From Saccharopolyspora sp. SCSIO 74807 (GTDB lineage: Bacteria > Actinomycetota > Actinomycetes > Mycobacteriales > Pseudonocardiaceae): a DNA stretch of 64,000 bases. The position numbers were made by a program, and so were the translations under genes. Shown piece by piece: positions 27,956-38,580 of the stretch. Numbering within the stretch: the stretch's first letter is position 1; the number at the start of each line of letters is the position of its first letter. The notes below the pieces were generated by a model that worked only from the letters and a program-made list of their open reading frames with translations, was not told the origin of the DNA and did not search any database. The stretch lies in contig NZ_CP146100.1 in NCBI RefSeq assembly GCF_037023755.1, forward strand, positions 3,106,001-3,170,000, given 5' to 3'.

Positions 27956-28345
27956 TCACGACCAGAACTCTCGCTGGACTTCGGGGCCGAAATAGCCGGC
28001 TGATGCCCCGTAGAGCCCGAGGGCGAGCAACACCCAGAGGACGATGACGACCCAGCCGATGATCACCCCGGCCAACGCCATCCCACGACCCCGCAGCATC
28101 GGGTTCCTCTTGTGCTGGCCCAGCGCGACGTGACCCAGGATCACGCCGAGCGGCCCGAGGACGATTCCCAGCGAGCAGACCAGCCCGACCAGCGAGACGA
28201 CCATCGAGGCGATCGACAGCCCGTTGTTCGAGGGCTGTTGGTGCGGATTCTGCTGGAACCCTTGGGGATGGTTCTGGTACGGGTTCTGCGGGTTGTACGG
28301 ATTTTGCGGGTCGTACGGGTTCTGCGGGTCGTACGGGTTGGACAT
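27956..28345 (-). CDS. DUF4190-like membrane protein
   Basis: The 129-residue product starts with a repeat of NPYDPQ units (about residues 3-24), then two hydrophobic segments (about 42-72 and 90-115) separated by GHVALGQHKRNPMLRGRGMALAG, the pattern of DUF4190 proteins. The Asn/Pro/Tyr/Gln-rich tail recalls that of the neighbouring RDD protein. Function unknown. Confidence 0.75.
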   Translation of the reverse strand: MSNPYDPQNPYDPQNPYNPQNPYQNHPQGFQQNPHQQPSNNGLSIASMVVSLVGLVCSLGIVLGPLGVILGHVALGQHKRNPMLRGRGMALAGVIIGWVVIVLWVLLALGLYGASAGYFGPEVQREFWS

Positions 28346-28517
28346 GCTTTCCTCTCGCCAGCTCCGGCCGGGCTCGTGCCCCGATGCGCGGGACGGACCT
28401 GTTCTTATCAGCCGGTTGCGCGATCACGGGACGGGATCGTTCAAATCGGGTGTTGCACCGGCCCCGCGGCCGGACGCCCGCAGCCGCCGCGTAGCCCAGT
28501 AGTGCGACGATTGGGTA

Positions 28518-29342
28518 GTGAGCCTTTACCGGGATACCGGCGTCGTGCTGCGGGTGCACAAGCTGGGTGAGGCCGACCGGATCATCACCCTGCTCACCCG
28601 CCGCAACGGCAAGGTGCGCGCGGTCGCGAAGGGCGTGCGGCGCACGACCTCGCGCTTCGGTGCCCGCGTGGAGCCGTTCTGCCACGTCGACGTGCAGCTG
28701 CACACCGGGCGCACGCTGGACGTGATCACGCAGGTGCAGACGCTCGACGCGTTCGGCGTGCACATCGTCGACGACTACCAGCGCTACACCGCGGGCTGCG
28801 CGGTGCTGGAGACGGTCGACCGGCTCGCCGCGGAGGAAGGGGAGCCGGTGCTGCGGCTGTACCTGCTGGTCGTAGGCGCGCTGCGGGCGCTGTCCGGCAG
28901 GGAACGCGATCCTTCGCTGGTGCTGGACGCGTTCTTGCTGCGCGCCATGTCCTATGCGGGCTGGGCGCCTGCGCTGTCCGAATGCGCCCGCTGCGGCGAG
29001 TCCGGGCCGCACTCCGCGTTCAACGTGCAGGGCGGTGGCGCGATGTGCGTGCACTGCCGACCCGCCGGTTCCGCGCGTCCGGCGCAGCAGACGTTGCCGC
29101 TGCTGGAGGCGCTGCTGCACGGCGACTGGCCCGCCGCCGAGGAGGCCGCGAACCCGGTGCGGCGCGAAGGCAGCGGCCTCGTCGCGGCCCACCTGCAGTG
29201 GCACATGGAGCGGCAGTTGCGCTCGTTGCCGCTGGTGGAGCGCCAGGAGCACGTTCCGGAGCTGATCCGCGAACGAGCCGCCGCGCTGGGCGGGACCGCA
29301 GACGTCGCCGATGCGGAAACCGCCGACGGGACCACCGGTTGA
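28518..29342 (+). CDS. recO: DNA repair protein RecO
   Basis: RecO helps load RecA at single-strand gaps and anneals DNA. The 274-residue product has the N-terminal OB fold (SLYRDTGVVLRVHKLGEADRI), a helical domain and a zinc site CARC...CVHC (about residues 155-180). The GTG start agrees with family N-termini. The stop overlaps or abuts the acetyltransferase start. The order era-recO-uppS matches mycobacteria. Confidence 0.93.
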   Translation: MSLYRDTGVVLRVHKLGEADRIITLLTRRNGKVRAVAKGVRRTTSRFGARVEPFCHVDVQLHTGRTLDVITQVQTLDAFGVHIVDDYQRYTAGCAVLETVDRLAAEEGEPVLRLYLLVVGALRALSGRERDPSLVLDAFLLRAMSYAGWAPALSECARCGESGPHSAFNVQGGGAMCVHCRPAGSARPAQQTLPLLEALLHGDWPAAEEAANPVRREGSGLVAAHLQWHMERQLRSLPLVERQEHVPELIRERAAALGGTADVADAETADGTTG

Positions 29343-29344
29343 TC

Positions 29345-29944
29345 GTGCGCAGCTGGCGTCCGTGCGACGCCCAGGCGGTGCACCGGATCTGCGTCGCCAC
29401 CGGTGACGCGGGTGAGCCCGCACAGCAGATCCTCCAGGACCCGGATCTGGTCGCTTACGTCTTCGCCGACCCGTACGTGCTGCTGCACCCGGAGCTGGCG
29501 TTCGTCGCCGAATCCGGTGGCCGGGTCCTCGGCTACGTCGTGGCGGCATTGCACACCGAGGAGTTCTACGCGCGCTGGCAGCTCGAATGGTCACCGCGCT
29601 TCGCCGCCACACATCCCGCGAGCCGCAACATCGACAGCCGCAACGCCGACAGCCAGTTGCGGGCGTTCCTGCACCGGCCGCGACTGATGCTTCCCGCGGA
29701 TCTGGACCGCTATCCCTCGCACCTGCACATCAACCTGCTCGCGCACGCCCGCGGGCGCGGTGCGGGCAAGCAGCTGCTGCACGCGGTGTTCCACCAGCTC
29801 GCGTGGGCCGGTTCGCCCGGTGTGCAGCTCGGAGTGCGCACCAGCAACACCGGTGCGCAGGCGTTCTACCGGCGGACCGGGATGGTGCGGTTGCCTTCGG
29901 ACGACCGGGTCGAGGTCCGCTACGGGAGACCACTGAACGGGTGA
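29345..29944 (+). CDS. GNAT-family N-acetyltransferase
   Basis: The 199-residue product has the acetyl-CoA-binding pattern of the GNAT fold: [15 protein letters not shown] (motif A, RGxGxG/A) followed by [18 protein letters not shown]. Two starts are possible: TTG 29339, overlapping the recO stop as TTGA, and GTG 29345. GTG is chosen as the commoner codon. The substrate is unknown. Confidence 0.8.
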   Translation: MRSWRPCDAQAVHRICVATGDAGEPAQQILQDPDLVAYVFADPYVLLHPELAFVAESGGRVLGYVVAALHTEEFYARWQLEWSPRFAATHPASRNIDSRNADSQLRAFLHRPRLMLPADLDRYPSHLHINLLAHARGRGAGKQLLHAVFHQLAWAGSPGVQLGVRTSNTGAQAFYRRTGMVRLPSDDRVEVRYGRPLNG

Positions 29945-29997
29945 CGCGGGCGTCCGGGAGAATGGACGACCGCCGCAGACACGAAGGAGAAGGCACC

Positions 29998-30846
29998 ATG
30001 CTGCGACGCCGAGGGCGCGGATCCGACGACCCCAGCGTGAAGCCGCCGGACCCGCACGCCTCCGGGGCGGAGCCGCCGGACCTGCCCGCCGATCTCGTAC
30101 CCCGGCACATCGCCGTGGTGATGGACGGCAACGGCCGCTGGGCCAACGAGCGCGGGCTGCCGCGCATCGAAGGGCACAAGCAGGGCGAACGGGTGGTGAT
30201 CGAACTCGCCAAGGGGGCCATCGAGCTCGGCGTGAAGTGGCTGTCGCTGTACGCCTTCTCCACCGAGAACTGGAAGCGCAGCCCGGAAGAGGTGCGGTTC
30301 CTGATGGGCTTCAACCGGGACGTGATCGCCCGCCGGGTGGACGAGCTCGACGACCTGGGCGTGCGGGTCCGCTGGTCCGGCCGTAAGCCGAAGCTGTGGC
30401 GCAGCGTGGTCAACCAGCTGCAGTCCGCCGAGGAGCGCACCCGCGGCAACGAGGTGCTGAACCTGACCATGTGCGTGAACTATGGTGGCCGGGCCGAGGT
30501 CGGCGACGCCGCGCGCGAGATCGCCCGGTTGGCCGCCGCGGGCAAGATCAATCCAGAGAAGGTGGACGAGCGGACCGTGGCCCGGCATCTCTACCAGCCG
30601 GAGATGCCCGACGTTGATCTGTTCATCCGGCCGTCCGGGGAGCAGCGCACCTCCAACTTCCTGCTCTGGGAGTCCGCTTACGCCGAGTTGGTGTTCCAAG
30701 ACACGTTGTTCCCCGATGTGGACCGCCGCCACCTGTGGCGCGCGTGCGAGCAGTACGCGGGCCGGGACCGGCGTTTCGGCGGTGCCATCGACCGTGCTGC
30801 GCAGGAGGAGGGCAGCACCGCTACCGCCCAGGAGGGCATCTCATGA
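29998..30846 (+). CDS. uppS: Isoprenyl transferase (cis-prenyl diphosphate synthase, UppS)
   Basis: Makes the long polyprenyl diphosphate that carries cell-wall precursors (decaprenyl diphosphate in many actinobacteria). The 282-residue product has [10 protein letters not shown] with the catalytic Asp at about residue 43, and the C-terminal motif [20 protein letters not shown] 29998 has AAGGAGAAGG upstream. Its stop overlaps the YbjN-like gene by ATGA. Confidence 0.94.
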   Translation: MLRRRGRGSDDPSVKPPDPHASGAEPPDLPADLVPRHIAVVMDGNGRWANERGLPRIEGHKQGERVVIELAKGAIELGVKWLSLYAFSTENWKRSPEEVRFLMGFNRDVIARRVDELDDLGVRVRWSGRKPKLWRSVVNQLQSAEERTRGNEVLNLTMCVNYGGRAEVGDAAREIARLAAAGKINPEKVDERTVARHLYQPEMPDVDLFIRPSGEQRTSNFLLWESAYAELVFQDTLFPDVDRRHLWRACEQYAGRDRRFGGAIDRAAQEEGSTATAQEGIS

Positions 30847-31277
30847 CCCAGGAGGCCGCCACTACCGCCGAGCTGCTGACCGCGGCCAAGGAGGCGCTGG
30901 AGACCTATCACGAGGTGAGCGTCGACGACGACGGCGCGTTGACCTTGCGCCACGGTGACGTGCCGTGCGCGGTGCAGGCCATGCAGCTCGCCGATGGGCT
31001 GACGGTGCTCAGCCTGACCTGCGTGGTGGCGTGGGACTTGCCGTTGAGCGAGAAGCTCGCGCAATCGGCGGCGGAGCGGGCCGGACAGGGGTTGTTCGGC
31101 ACGCTCGGCGTGGTCCGCACCGAGCGCGGCATGGACGTGACCTTGCGCTACGCCTTCCCCGCGGAGGGCATGGAAGCGCAGCCGCTGGGCACGCTGCTGA
31201 TGCTGGTGGTGTCGACGGCTTCGCAGCTGCGCGGGGAATTGCTCACCGAGGTCGAAGAGGACACCCCGGTGGACTGA
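30843..31277 (+). CDS. YbjN-like protein (T3SS-chaperone-like fold)
   Basis: The 144-residue soluble protein has the alternating strand pattern of YbjN / type III secretion chaperone-like folds ([32 protein letters not shown]). It is coupled to uppS (ATGA overlap). In actinobacteria such proteins often neighbour cell-wall or type VII secretion genes, but the role here is unknown. Confidence 0.65.
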   Translation: MTQEAATTAELLTAAKEALETYHEVSVDDDGALTLRHGDVPCAVQAMQLADGLTVLSLTCVVAWDLPLSEKLAQSAAERAGQGLFGTLGVVRTERGMDVTLRYAFPAEGMEAQPLGTLLMLVVSTASQLRGELLTEVEEDTPVD

Positions 31278-31341
31278 GCCGGTCTCCCATCCGCTGAGCT
31301 GCGGGAATTCGCCGCGCGCAGCCAGATTCGCCGGATGCGTC

Positions 31342-31363
31342 CGACACACGCGGGCGTGTCGGC
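31342..31363. terminator. Weak hairpin after the uppS operon
   Basis: CCGACAC (31342-31348) and GTGTCGG (31357-31363) form a 7-bp stem with an 8-base loop, 65 bp after the YbjN-like gene. There is no T tract. It may end the uppS transcript. Confidence 0.3.
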
Positions 31364-31557
31364 TCGATCAGATTCGGACTCACCGGGTTCAGGGGTGCGT
31401 GCGGCCGGATGGGCGAGCTGGACAACGATCTCAGCGCACTCCGAGTGCCCGATGATCGGCCGAACGGGAGGCGCGTGAACTCGATCAAGTGATCATCGGT
31501 GCGGCCGGTCGGCGCCAGGTGCGAACGATTATCAGTTCTCGCTGGCACGATGAGCCG

Positions 31558-32574
31558 GTGACCACGACCTCCCGCTCGGCCGGCCGCGTGCCGGAGCGAG
31601 CTCGCCGCCGCATCACCTCGCTGGAGGTGCTCTGCGCCCTGCTGTTGGCGTCCCTGCTGTTCCAGGGGCCGATCAGCGGACTGCTCGATGTGCCGGGGCT
31701 GCGCACCGGATCCACCGTGTTCGTCGCGGTGTGCGTGCAGGCATTGCCGTTCCTGGTGCTCGGAGTGCTGATCAGCGGAGCCATCGCGGCGTTCGTGCCG
31801 CCGAGCGCCATGCGCAGGCTGTTGCCCGGCAACTCCGCTGCTGCGGTTCCGGTTGCCGGGTTCGCGGGCATCGCGTTGCCCGGCTGCGAATGCGCTTCCG
31901 TGCCGGTGGCGCGGCGGTTGATGCAGCAGGGCATCGCACCGGCCGCGGCGCTGGCGTTCCTGCTGGCGGCACCCGCGGTCAATCCGATCGTGCTGGTCTC
32001 CACCGCGGTCGCATTCCCCGGCGAGCCGGTGATGGTGCTGGCGCGCTTCCTCGGATCGCTGCTGACCGCCTGCGTGATGGGCTGGTTGTGGTTGCGCGTC
32101 GGCAAGGGCGAGTGGATCGCCGAACGAGCTCTGAGGCGCGCCGAGGTCCGCGAGCCGAGCGGTGGGCGGTGGGCGGTGTTCACCGAGACCGCGCGGCACG
32201 ACCTGGTCGAGGCCGGCGGGTTCCTGGTGCTCGGCGGGCTCACCTCGGCGGTGTTCAACGTGCTGGTGCCCGCGGAGTGGATGCGCTCGCTGGGCGGGCA
32301 GCTCGTGCTGGGCGTGCTGGTGATGGCGCTGCTGGCGGTGGTGCTCGCGCTGTGCAGCGAAGCCGACGCGTTCGTGGCGGCCTCGATGGCCGGTTTGCCG
32401 CTGCTGCCGAAACTGGTGTTCCTGGTGGTCGGCCCCGCGGTGGACATCAAGCTCATCGCCTTGCAGGCGGGCACGTTCGGGCGCGCGTTCGCCGCGCGCT
32501 TCGCGCCTGCCACGTTGCTGGTCGCGATCGCCTGCTCGGTGCTGGTGGGCGCGCTGTTGCTGGGAGGTGCGTGA
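31558..32574 (+). CDS. Permease (DUF318/UPF0718 family)
   Basis: The 338-residue protein has about eight hydrophobic segments and the family signature LPGCECASVPVARRL (about residues 100-114), where the Cys pair lines a possible metal or metalloid path. Relatives include ArsP-type exporters. GTG 31558 is chosen because upstream residues are not hydrophobic or family-like. It is coupled to the following TIGR03943 gene (TGATG), and this pair is common near zinc-regulated genes; a link to zinc or metallochaperone function is inferred from the adjacent zur and smtB. Confidence 0.82.
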   Translation: MTTTSRSAGRVPERARRRITSLEVLCALLLASLLFQGPISGLLDVPGLRTGSTVFVAVCVQALPFLVLGVLISGAIAAFVPPSAMRRLLPGNSAAAVPVAGFAGIALPGCECASVPVARRLMQQGIAPAAALAFLLAAPAVNPIVLVSTAVAFPGEPVMVLARFLGSLLTACVMGWLWLRVGKGEWIAERALRRAEVREPSGGRWAVFTETARHDLVEAGGFLVLGGLTSAVFNVLVPAEWMRSLGGQLVLGVLVMALLAVVLALCSEADAFVAASMAGLPLLPKLVFLVVGPAVDIKLIALQAGTFGRAFAARFAPATLLVAIACSVLVGALLLGGA

Positions 32575-33557
32575 TGCGCAGGGAGACGCAGAACCTGCTG
32601 CTGGTGCTGCTCGGCGGCGCGTTGCTGAAAATCGCGTTCACCGGTGTGTACCTGCGCTACGTGAAGCCGTCACTGCTGCCCTGGCTGGTGCTGGCCGGGG
32701 TGGTGATGGTGGCGCTGGCGGGCACCGCGATCTGGCGGGACATCCGGGCCGGGGCGGCCGAATCCGCTCCGCCGAGACGGCAATCGAGCAGAGAGTCGAC
32801 GCCACAGGTCTGCACCCGAACCGCCGACGGCTCGGCCGGATCAGGCGCGGTGGTGCACGCGGACGCGGCCGGTCGTTCCGAGGAGAGCGCGGAGTCCCCG
32901 AGCGGGCACGCCGCCGCTTTCGCTGCTGGTGCGACGGCGGAAGGAACAGTCGGCGTCGAGCCCGCTGGTGGTTCTGTCGGCGACCGCGCGGCTGTCGCGG
33001 CGGAACCCGGCCACGTGAGCGCCGGCCACGAGCACCGTTCCCGCAGCCCGTGGATGCTGCTGCTACCGGTGCTCGCGATCTTCCTGGTCGGCCCGCCCGC
33101 GCTCGGCTCCGATTCGATAGGCCGCGCCGGGCAGCCCGCAGCCGTCCCGCAGCGGCCGAGCGGCACCGGCTCGTTGTTCGGGCCGCTGCCCCCGGGCGAA
33201 GCCCCGCTGCTGACCGTCTCGGAATTCCAAACCCGCGTCGTGTGGGACACCAGCGGTTCGCTCGACGACCGGGCCGTTCGCCTGCAGGGGTTCGTGGTGC
33301 ATCCGGATGACGACCCCGGACGCACCCGGCTGGCCAGAATGCGGATCAGCTGCTGCGCCGCGGACGCCGCACCGGTGCTCGTCGACCTGTCCGGGCCCGC
33401 CGCCGCGGCCCTGGCGAACACCCCGGCCGACACCTGGATCGAGGTGACCGGCGCGTTGCGGACCGGCAGCGCGACCGAGGCCAACGGTCAGGTGCCGACC
33501 GTCGACATCACCGCAGTGCACGGAATACCGACTCCGCCCAACCCCTACGAGTACTGA
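32574..33557 (+). CDS. TIGR03943-family membrane protein
   Basis: The 327-residue protein has two N-terminal membrane spans (about 8-28 and 35-53), a long low-complexity loop (about 60-155), a third span (about 158-176) and a C-terminal soluble domain with MRISCCAADAAPV. This architecture matches TIGR03943 proteins that pair with DUF318 permeases. The Cys-Cys motif in the outer domain could bind metal. ATG 32574 overlaps the permease stop. Confidence 0.78.
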   Translation: MRRETQNLLLVLLGGALLKIAFTGVYLRYVKPSLLPWLVLAGVVMVALAGTAIWRDIRAGAAESAPPRRQSSRESTPQVCTRTADGSAGSGAVVHADAAGRSEESAESPSGHAAAFAAGATAEGTVGVEPAGGSVGDRAAVAAEPGHVSAGHEHRSRSPWMLLLPVLAIFLVGPPALGSDSIGRAGQPAAVPQRPSGTGSLFGPLPPGEAPLLTVSEFQTRVVWDTSGSLDDRAVRLQGFVVHPDDDPGRTRLARMRISCCAADAAPVLVDLSGPAAAALANTPADTWIEVTGALRTGSATEANGQVPTVDITAVHGIPTPPNPYEY

Positions 33558-33650
33558 TCTCCACGGCACGGCGAGGCGCGAACGGAGGTGATCGCGATGC
33601 ACAGCACGCCGACCTGGTTCAGCGCGGAAGGCGCCGTCGGCCTACCGGAT

Positions 33651-34073
33651 TCACTCGGCCGAAGCGCAGTTCGGGCAGATGCCGATGATCTCCACGGTGT
33701 GCCCCACGTCGGTGAAGCCGTGCTCGCGGGCGATCCGCTCCGCCCAGTCCTCCACCGGAGGATCGGAGACCTCGACGGCGCGGCCGCAATGCCTGCACAC
33801 CAAGTGGTGATGGTGCTCGGTCGAGCACCGGCGGTAGATGGCCTCGCCGGAGTCGGTGCGCAGCACGTCGATCTCCCCGGCGTCGGCCAGCGTCTGCAGC
33901 GTGCGGTACACGGTGGTCAGGCCGATGCCCTCGCCCTGCCTGCGCAGCTGCTCGTGCAGGTCCTGCGCGGAGCGGAAGTCGTCGACCTCGCTGAGCAGCC
34001 GGGAAACCGCCGCCCGTTGTCTGGTGGCCCGCAGTCCCGGCACACCGGCCGCGGAGCGCTCGCCGATGGTCAC
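33651..34073 (-). CDS. zur: Zinc uptake regulator of the Fur family (Zur)
   Basis: Represses zinc-uptake genes when zinc is bound. The 140-residue product has the winged-helix DNA-recognition segment ([18 protein letters not shown]), the His-rich [10 protein letters not shown] and the structural zinc cysteines CRHC and CPNC. GTG 34073 overlaps the TGA of the ArsR-family gene (GTGA), making a coupled smtB-zur pair as in mycobacteria (Rv2358-Rv2359 order, from memory), which supports Zur over a general Fur. Confidence 0.88.
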   Translation of the reverse strand: MTIGERSAAGVPGLRATRQRAAVSRLLSEVDDFRSAQDLHEQLRRQGEGIGLTTVYRTLQTLADAGEIDVLRTDSGEAIYRRCSTEHHHHLVCRHCGRAVEVSDPPVEDWAERIAREHGFTDVGHTVEIIGICPNCASAE

Positions 34074-34597
34074 GCTGTCTCCGTATCCTGTCGGGTCTCT
34101 GGTGGCGGAGGCGTCCTGCGTCCCCGGGGGCGCGCCCCGGAGAGCTCCTCGGCGTGCGTGGCCGCGTCCGCGACGATGTGCGCGAGGTGCTCGTCGACGA
34201 GCCGGTACACCACTTCCCGGCCGTGCCGTTGCCCGTACACCACACCCGCCGACTTCAGCACCCGCAGGTGCTGGCTGATCAGCGGCTGCGTGACACCGAG
34301 TACGTCGACCAGTTCGTGCACGCAGCGCTCGGCCGTGCGCAACTGCAGCACGATCGCGATTCGCACCGGCGCGGCCAGTGCGCGCAGCAGCTCGCCGGCC
34401 TCGACCAGGGTCTGCTGGTCCTCGACCGGCGCGAGCCGGGGAGCTTCCCGCTCCGGGGAGTGGACGTGGTCCTCGGCGTGGTCCGGGTGGCCGGTGTCCG
34501 CCGCCGGGGCCGCGTCCGGCGCGGCCGCGCCCTCCGACGTGCACCCGGCCGCGTCGGCTCCGGCCGGTTCGGCGAGGGGGTCCGGGCTGGCGGGCAT
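34070..34597 (-). CDS. smtB: ArsR/SmtB-family zinc-responsive repressor
   Basis: The 175-residue product has an Asp/His-rich N-terminal tail (about 1-60, with [10 protein letters not shown]) and an ArsR winged helix ([19 protein letters not shown]). The last helix shows the alpha-5 zinc site Asp-x-His-x10-His-x2-Glu ([17 protein letters not shown]). These proteins release DNA when zinc binds. ATG 34597 follows GGAAAGGACG. It is upstream of and coupled to zur, and divergent from glyS. Confidence 0.85.
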   Translation of the reverse strand: MPASPDPLAEPAGADAAGCTSEGAAAPDAAPAADTGHPDHAEDHVHSPEREAPRLAPVEDQQTLVEAGELLRALAAPVRIAIVLQLRTAERCVHELVDVLGVTQPLISQHLRVLKSAGVVYGQRHGREVVYRLVDEHLAHIVADAATHAEELSGARPRGRRTPPPPETRQDTETA

Positions 34598-35129
34598 GAC
34601 GTCCTTTCCGGCTGGCCCGGGTGGTGCGTCCCGGCCGGCGATCTCCGGCCTGTGGGCGTCCCGGTCCGGGGTGGCCTGGGAACAGCGGTGCTCTCCTTGC
34701 GCCATTCTACGGGGCACCGGAAACCCGTCGGCACCTCGCGGGAGGCTGCCGCTGCGGACGGCTGTGCAGGTGCGCGGGCGAGTTCGCGGCCGCGCGCACG
34801 AGCACATCGACGGTGCCAGGGTCCGTGGCGAAAGCGCACCGCAACGGCCATCCGGCAGGTTCCCGGACGATGCCCGATCGGGTGGCCTCGTAGATCCGGG
34901 TGGGCCCACCGATGCGGCAGGCCGCATCGGTACGCTGGAAAACCCCAGGGCGCCACCGCTGCCCGCGGTGCGGTCGGCGGGAAAGCCGGAGATCACCTTC
35001 GCGGCTTCCCGGCCGGACCGGCCGAGGCGGTACCGCTGGGCCCGGGACCCCCGGGCGTTCGACCTGGAACGACCCCCGAAACCCCGCAGCAGACCGTCGA
35101 AATCTTCGACCCGAGATTCCGGAGTGACC
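34598..35129. other. Divergent intergenic region between smtB and glyS
   Basis: The region should carry promoters for both smtB-zur and glyS. It contains the 24-bp palindrome listed separately. No AT-rich SmtB-type operator (TGAACA-like) and no T-box sequence was recognised. Open frames through it are shadows. Confidence 0.6.
34908..34931. promoter_or_regulatory. Perfect 24-bp palindrome upstream of glyS
   Basis: ACCGATGCGGC (34908-34918) and GCCGCATCGGT (34921-34931) are exact inverted copies with only AG between. Near-zero spacing suits a dimeric-repressor operator better than an RNA hairpin. It lies about 200 bp before glyS and about 310 bp upstream of smtB. Confidence 0.5.
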
Positions 35130-36515
35130 GTGCCCGCCGACCAGATCGACACGATCGTCAACCTCTGCAAGCGCCGTGGCTTCGTCTTCCCGTCCGGGGA
35201 GATCTACGGCGGTACCAGGTCGGCGTGGGACTACGGACCCCTCGGCGTCGAGCTGAAGGACAACATCAAGCGCCAGTGGTGGAAGGCGATGGTGCAGGGC
35301 CGCGAGGACGTGGTGGGCCTGGACTCCTCGGTGATCCTGCCGCGCGACGTCTGGGTGGCCTCCGGGCACGTCGGCGCCTTCCACGACCCGCTGGTGGAGT
35401 GCACTTCCTGCCACCACCGGTTCCGCGGCGATCACCTGGTCGAGGAATACGCCGAGCGCACCGGCAAGGACATCGCCGAAGGCGACCTGTCCGATGTGCC
35501 GTGCCCGAACTGCGGCAACCGCGGCCAGTACACCGAGCCGCGCGAGTTCAACATGATGCTCAAGACCTACCTCGGTCCGGTCGAGAGCGACGAGGGAATG
35601 CACTACCTGCGCCCGGAGACGGCGCAGGGCATCTTCGTGAACTTCGCGAACGTGGTGACCACCGCGCGCAAGAAGCCGCCGTTCGGGATCGGCCAGATCG
35701 GCAAGTCGTTCCGCAACGAGATCACCCCCGGCAACTTCGTGTTCCGCACCCGCGAGTTCGAGCAGATGGAGATGGAGTACTTCGTCGAACCGGGCGATGA
35801 CGAGCAGTGGCACCAGTACTGGATCGACACCCGGACGAAGTGGTACACGGACCTCGGCGTCAACCCGGACAACCTGCGCCACTACGAGCATCCCAAGGAC
35901 AAGCTCTCGCACTACGCCAAGCGCACCGTCGACATCGAGTACCGGTTCCGCTTCGCGGGCAACGAGTGGGGTGAGCTGGAAGGCATCGCGAACCGCACCG
36001 ACTTCGATCTCACCACGCACTCGAACCACTCCGGCGTGGACCTGTCCTACTTCGACCAGGCCAGCAATTCCCGCTACCGGCCGTACGTGATCGAGCCCGC
36101 CGCGGGTGTCGGGCGCCCGATGATGGCGTTCCTGACCGACGCCTACCACGAGGACGAGGCGCCGAACGCCAAGGGCGGCGTGGACAAGCGCGCCGTGCTC
36201 AAGCTGGATCGCAGGCTTTCGCCGGTGAAGGCGGCGGTGCTGCCGCTGTCGCGCAATTCCGACCTCTCGCCGAAGGCCCGCGACCTCGCCGCGAAGCTGC
36301 GGACGAACTGGAACATCGAGTTCGACGACGCCGGCGCGATCGGCCGCCGGTACCGCAGGCACGACGAGATCGGCACTCCGTTCTGCGTGACGGTCGACTT
36401 CGATTCGCTGTCCGACCACGCGGTCACCGTGCGCGAGCGGGACACGATGGCGCAGGAGCGGGTGGCGATGGACAAGCTGGAGGAGTATCTCGCCGTCCGC
36501 CTCGTCGGCTGCTGA
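35130..36515 (+). CDS. glyS: Glycine-tRNA ligase (dimeric type)
   Basis: Charges tRNA-Gly. The 461-residue single-chain enzyme is the eukaryote/archaeal-like homodimeric class II form used by actinobacteria. It shows [17 protein letters not shown] (motif 1 region), [16 protein letters not shown] (motif 2 region), [24 protein letters not shown] and a C-terminal anticodon-binding domain. A long open frame reaches back to 33588, but GTG 35130 with GGAG upstream matches family N-termini. Confidence 0.93.
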   Translation: MPADQIDTIVNLCKRRGFVFPSGEIYGGTRSAWDYGPLGVELKDNIKRQWWKAMVQGREDVVGLDSSVILPRDVWVASGHVGAFHDPLVECTSCHHRFRGDHLVEEYAERTGKDIAEGDLSDVPCPNCGNRGQYTEPREFNMMLKTYLGPVESDEGMHYLRPETAQGIFVNFANVVTTARKKPPFGIGQIGKSFRNEITPGNFVFRTREFEQMEMEYFVEPGDDEQWHQYWIDTRTKWYTDLGVNPDNLRHYEHPKDKLSHYAKRTVDIEYRFRFAGNEWGELEGIANRTDFDLTTHSNHSGVDLSYFDQASNSRYRPYVIEPAAGVGRPMMAFLTDAYHEDEAPNAKGGVDKRAVLKLDRRLSPVKAAVLPLSRNSDLSPKARDLAAKLRTNWNIEFDDAGAIGRRYRRHDEIGTPFCVTVDFDSLSDHAVTVRERDTMAQERVAMDKLEEYLAVRLVGC

Positions 36516-36538
36516 CGCCGCCCACCCGGGGAAGTTCG

Positions 36539-37195
36539 ATGTCTGATGTGCGTGCGGGCCGCTCAGGTCCCGGTCCCGGCCGGGTCCTGCGGCGCGCCTT
36601 GTTCGGTGCCGTCCTGGTGGCGTTGCTGGTGCTCATCGGTGCCGGTGTCCGCGTTTGGCAGGTCGCGCGCACGGACGACCGCAGACCGGTCGACATGATC
36701 GTGGTGCTGGGCGCCGCCCAATACCACGGCAAGCCGACCCCGGTGCTGCGCGCGCGGCTGGACCAGGCGCTGGAGCTCTACCGGCAGGGCCTCACCGAGC
36801 ACGTGGTCACGGTCGGCGGCAGGCAGGAAGGCGACGAGTACACCGAGGCGCAGGCCGGTCGGATGTGGCTGGCCGAGCACGGCGTGCCGGATTCGAAGCT
36901 CACCGACGTGGAGACCGGCAGCGACACGCTCGGCAGCGTTCGCGCCGTGGCGGGCATCGCCGAGCGCCGCGGCTGGGATTCCACGCTGATCGTCAGCGAC
37001 CCGTGGCACTCGATGCGAGCCAGGACGATGGCCTCCGATGCCGGGCTGAAGGCTTGGGCCTCGCCCACCAGGAGCGGGCCCATGGTGCAGACCCGCGAGA
37101 CCCAGTTCCAGTACATCGTGCGGGAGACCGGCGGGTTGCTGTACTACCGGCTCACCCACGCCCCGTCCGATGTGGCGGGCACGCAGCTCGGCTGA
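36539..37195 (+). CDS. DUF218 (YdcF/SanA-like) membrane-anchored protein
   Basis: The 218-residue protein has one N-terminal membrane span (about 20-42) and a DUF218 domain with [43 protein letters not shown] and [15 protein letters not shown]218 proteins are implicated in envelope biogenesis and barrier function in other bacteria. The gene starts 23 bp after glyS and may be co-transcribed. Confidence 0.85.
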   Translation: MSDVRAGRSGPGPGRVLRRALFGAVLVALLVLIGAGVRVWQVARTDDRRPVDMIVVLGAAQYHGKPTPVLRARLDQALELYRQGLTEHVVTVGGRQEGDEYTEAQAGRMWLAEHGVPDSKLTDVETGSDTLGSVRAVAGIAERRGWDSTLIVSDPWHSMRARTMASDAGLKAWASPTRSGPMVQTRETQFQYIVRETGGLLYYRLTHAPSDVAGTQLG

Positions 37196-37239
37196 CTGAT
37201 CGCGGCTGCTCGTCGGTGCCGCGCACTACGCTGGGCGCG

Positions 37240-38520
37240 ATGAACCCCCTTCCACCCGGCTACGACGAGCACGACGTGGCGCGGCTGCTGCCCGAACCGC
37301 CGAAGCGCGCGGCGCTGCCGGGCTCGCGGCCGGAGACCCGAGCACCGTTCGCGCGGGACCGCGCCCGCGTGCTGCACTCCGCGGCGCTGCGTCGACTCGC
37401 CGGGAAGACGCAGGTCATGGGTCCGGAGGAAGGCGACGTCCCGCGAACCCGGCTGACCCATTCGCTGGAGGTCGCCCAGATCGGCAGGGGCATCGCCACG
37501 ACGCTCGGCGCGGACCCGGACCTGGTGGACACCGCAGGGCTCGCGCACGACATCGGGCACCCTCCGTTCGGGCACAACGGCGAACAGGCGCTGAACGCGC
37601 TGGCCGAGTCCTGCGGCGGTTTCGAGGGCAACGCGCAGACCTTGCGGATCCTGACCCGCCTGGAGCCGAAGCTGCTCGGGGAGTCGGGGGAGGGCAGCGG
37701 TCTGAACCTCACGCGTGCCGTATTGGACGCGGCCACGAAGTACCCGTGGCCGCGACGCCCCGGGATGGTCAAGTTCGGCGTCTACCCGGACGACTTCGAC
37801 GTGTTCAGCTGGCTGCGGCAGGCTTCGGTCCCGCAGCAGCGCTGCCTGGAAGCGCAGATCATGGACTGGGCCGACGACGTCGCGTACTCGGTGCACGACG
37901 TGGAGGACGGCGTGCACTCGGGCCGAATCTCGCTGCGCGAACTGTCCGGCGCGGATGATCGCGCGGAGATCGTGCGGCTGGCCGCGAAGCACTTCTGGCC
38001 GGACGGCGACGCCGGTGAGCTGGACGAGGCCGCCGGTGAACTGGCCAGGCTGCCTGCGGTGGCGGCGGTGGCGGACTACGACGCGACGCTGCCCGCGCAG
38101 GCCGGGCTGAAGCGGCTGACCAGCGAACTGGTCGGGCGGTTCACCTCGGCCGCGGTGACCGGCACCGTCGAGTCGTTCGGGCCGGGACCGTTGACCCGGT
38201 ACCAGGCCGAACTCGTGGTGCCGCGGCAGGTGGTTGCCGAGGTTGCGGTGCTCAAGGCGGTGGCGGTGCACTACGTGCTGAGCGATCCGCAGCGGTTGCG
38301 GATGCAGGCTCGGCAGCGGGAGCTGCTGGCCGAGCTGGTGCCGGCGCTGGCCGACCGGGCACCGGAGGCGTTGGACCCGGCGTTCGCCCCGGCGTGGCGC
38401 GCCGCCGCGGGCGATGCCGCCGGGTTGCGGGTGGTGCTGGATCAGGTGGCTTCGCTGACCGATGCGCAGGCGGTGTCTTGGCATGCACGCCATGTACGCA
38501 GCGAAACCAGTCTGGTGTGA
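37240..38520 (+). CDS. dgt: Deoxyguanosinetriphosphate triphosphohydrolase-like protein
   Basis: HD-domain enzyme that removes triphosphate from dNTPs. The 426-residue product has the metal-binding HD pattern in [15 protein letters not shown] and [15 protein letters not shown], then [17 protein letters not shown]. The ATG at 37240 fits the start of dNTPase-like proteins. It lies in the conserved glyS-dgt-dnaG order, interrupted here by a serpin and sigma-factor segment. Confidence 0.9.
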   Translation: MNPLPPGYDEHDVARLLPEPPKRAALPGSRPETRAPFARDRARVLHSAALRRLAGKTQVMGPEEGDVPRTRLTHSLEVAQIGRGIATTLGADPDLVDTAGLAHDIGHPPFGHNGEQALNALAESCGGFEGNAQTLRILTRLEPKLLGESGEGSGLNLTRAVLDAATKYPWPRRPGMVKFGVYPDDFDVFSWLRQASVPQQRCLEAQIMDWADDVAYSVHDVEDGVHSGRISLRELSGADDRAEIVRLAAKHFWPDGDAGELDEAAGELARLPAVAAVADYDATLPAQAGLKRLTSELVGRFTSAAVTGTVESFGPGPLTRYQAELVVPRQVVAEVAVLKAVAVHYVLSDPQRLRMQARQRELLAELVPALADRAPEALDPAFAPAWRAAAGDAAGLRVVLDQVASLTDAQAVSWHARHVRSETSLV

Positions 38521-38580
38521 AGTACGCCCGAACGGGCGGTATCGACTTGCCAGGTACGGCATACTCTTCACCCGGTGTGT

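Noticed and set aside
31521-31540. Zur box before the permease
   Set aside because: The stretch is AT-rich but its symmetry is poor, so it is mentioned only as a place to look.
34598-35129. T-box riboswitch before glyS
   Set aside because: No T-box core sequence or specifier-like stem was recognised; only the palindrome is clear.
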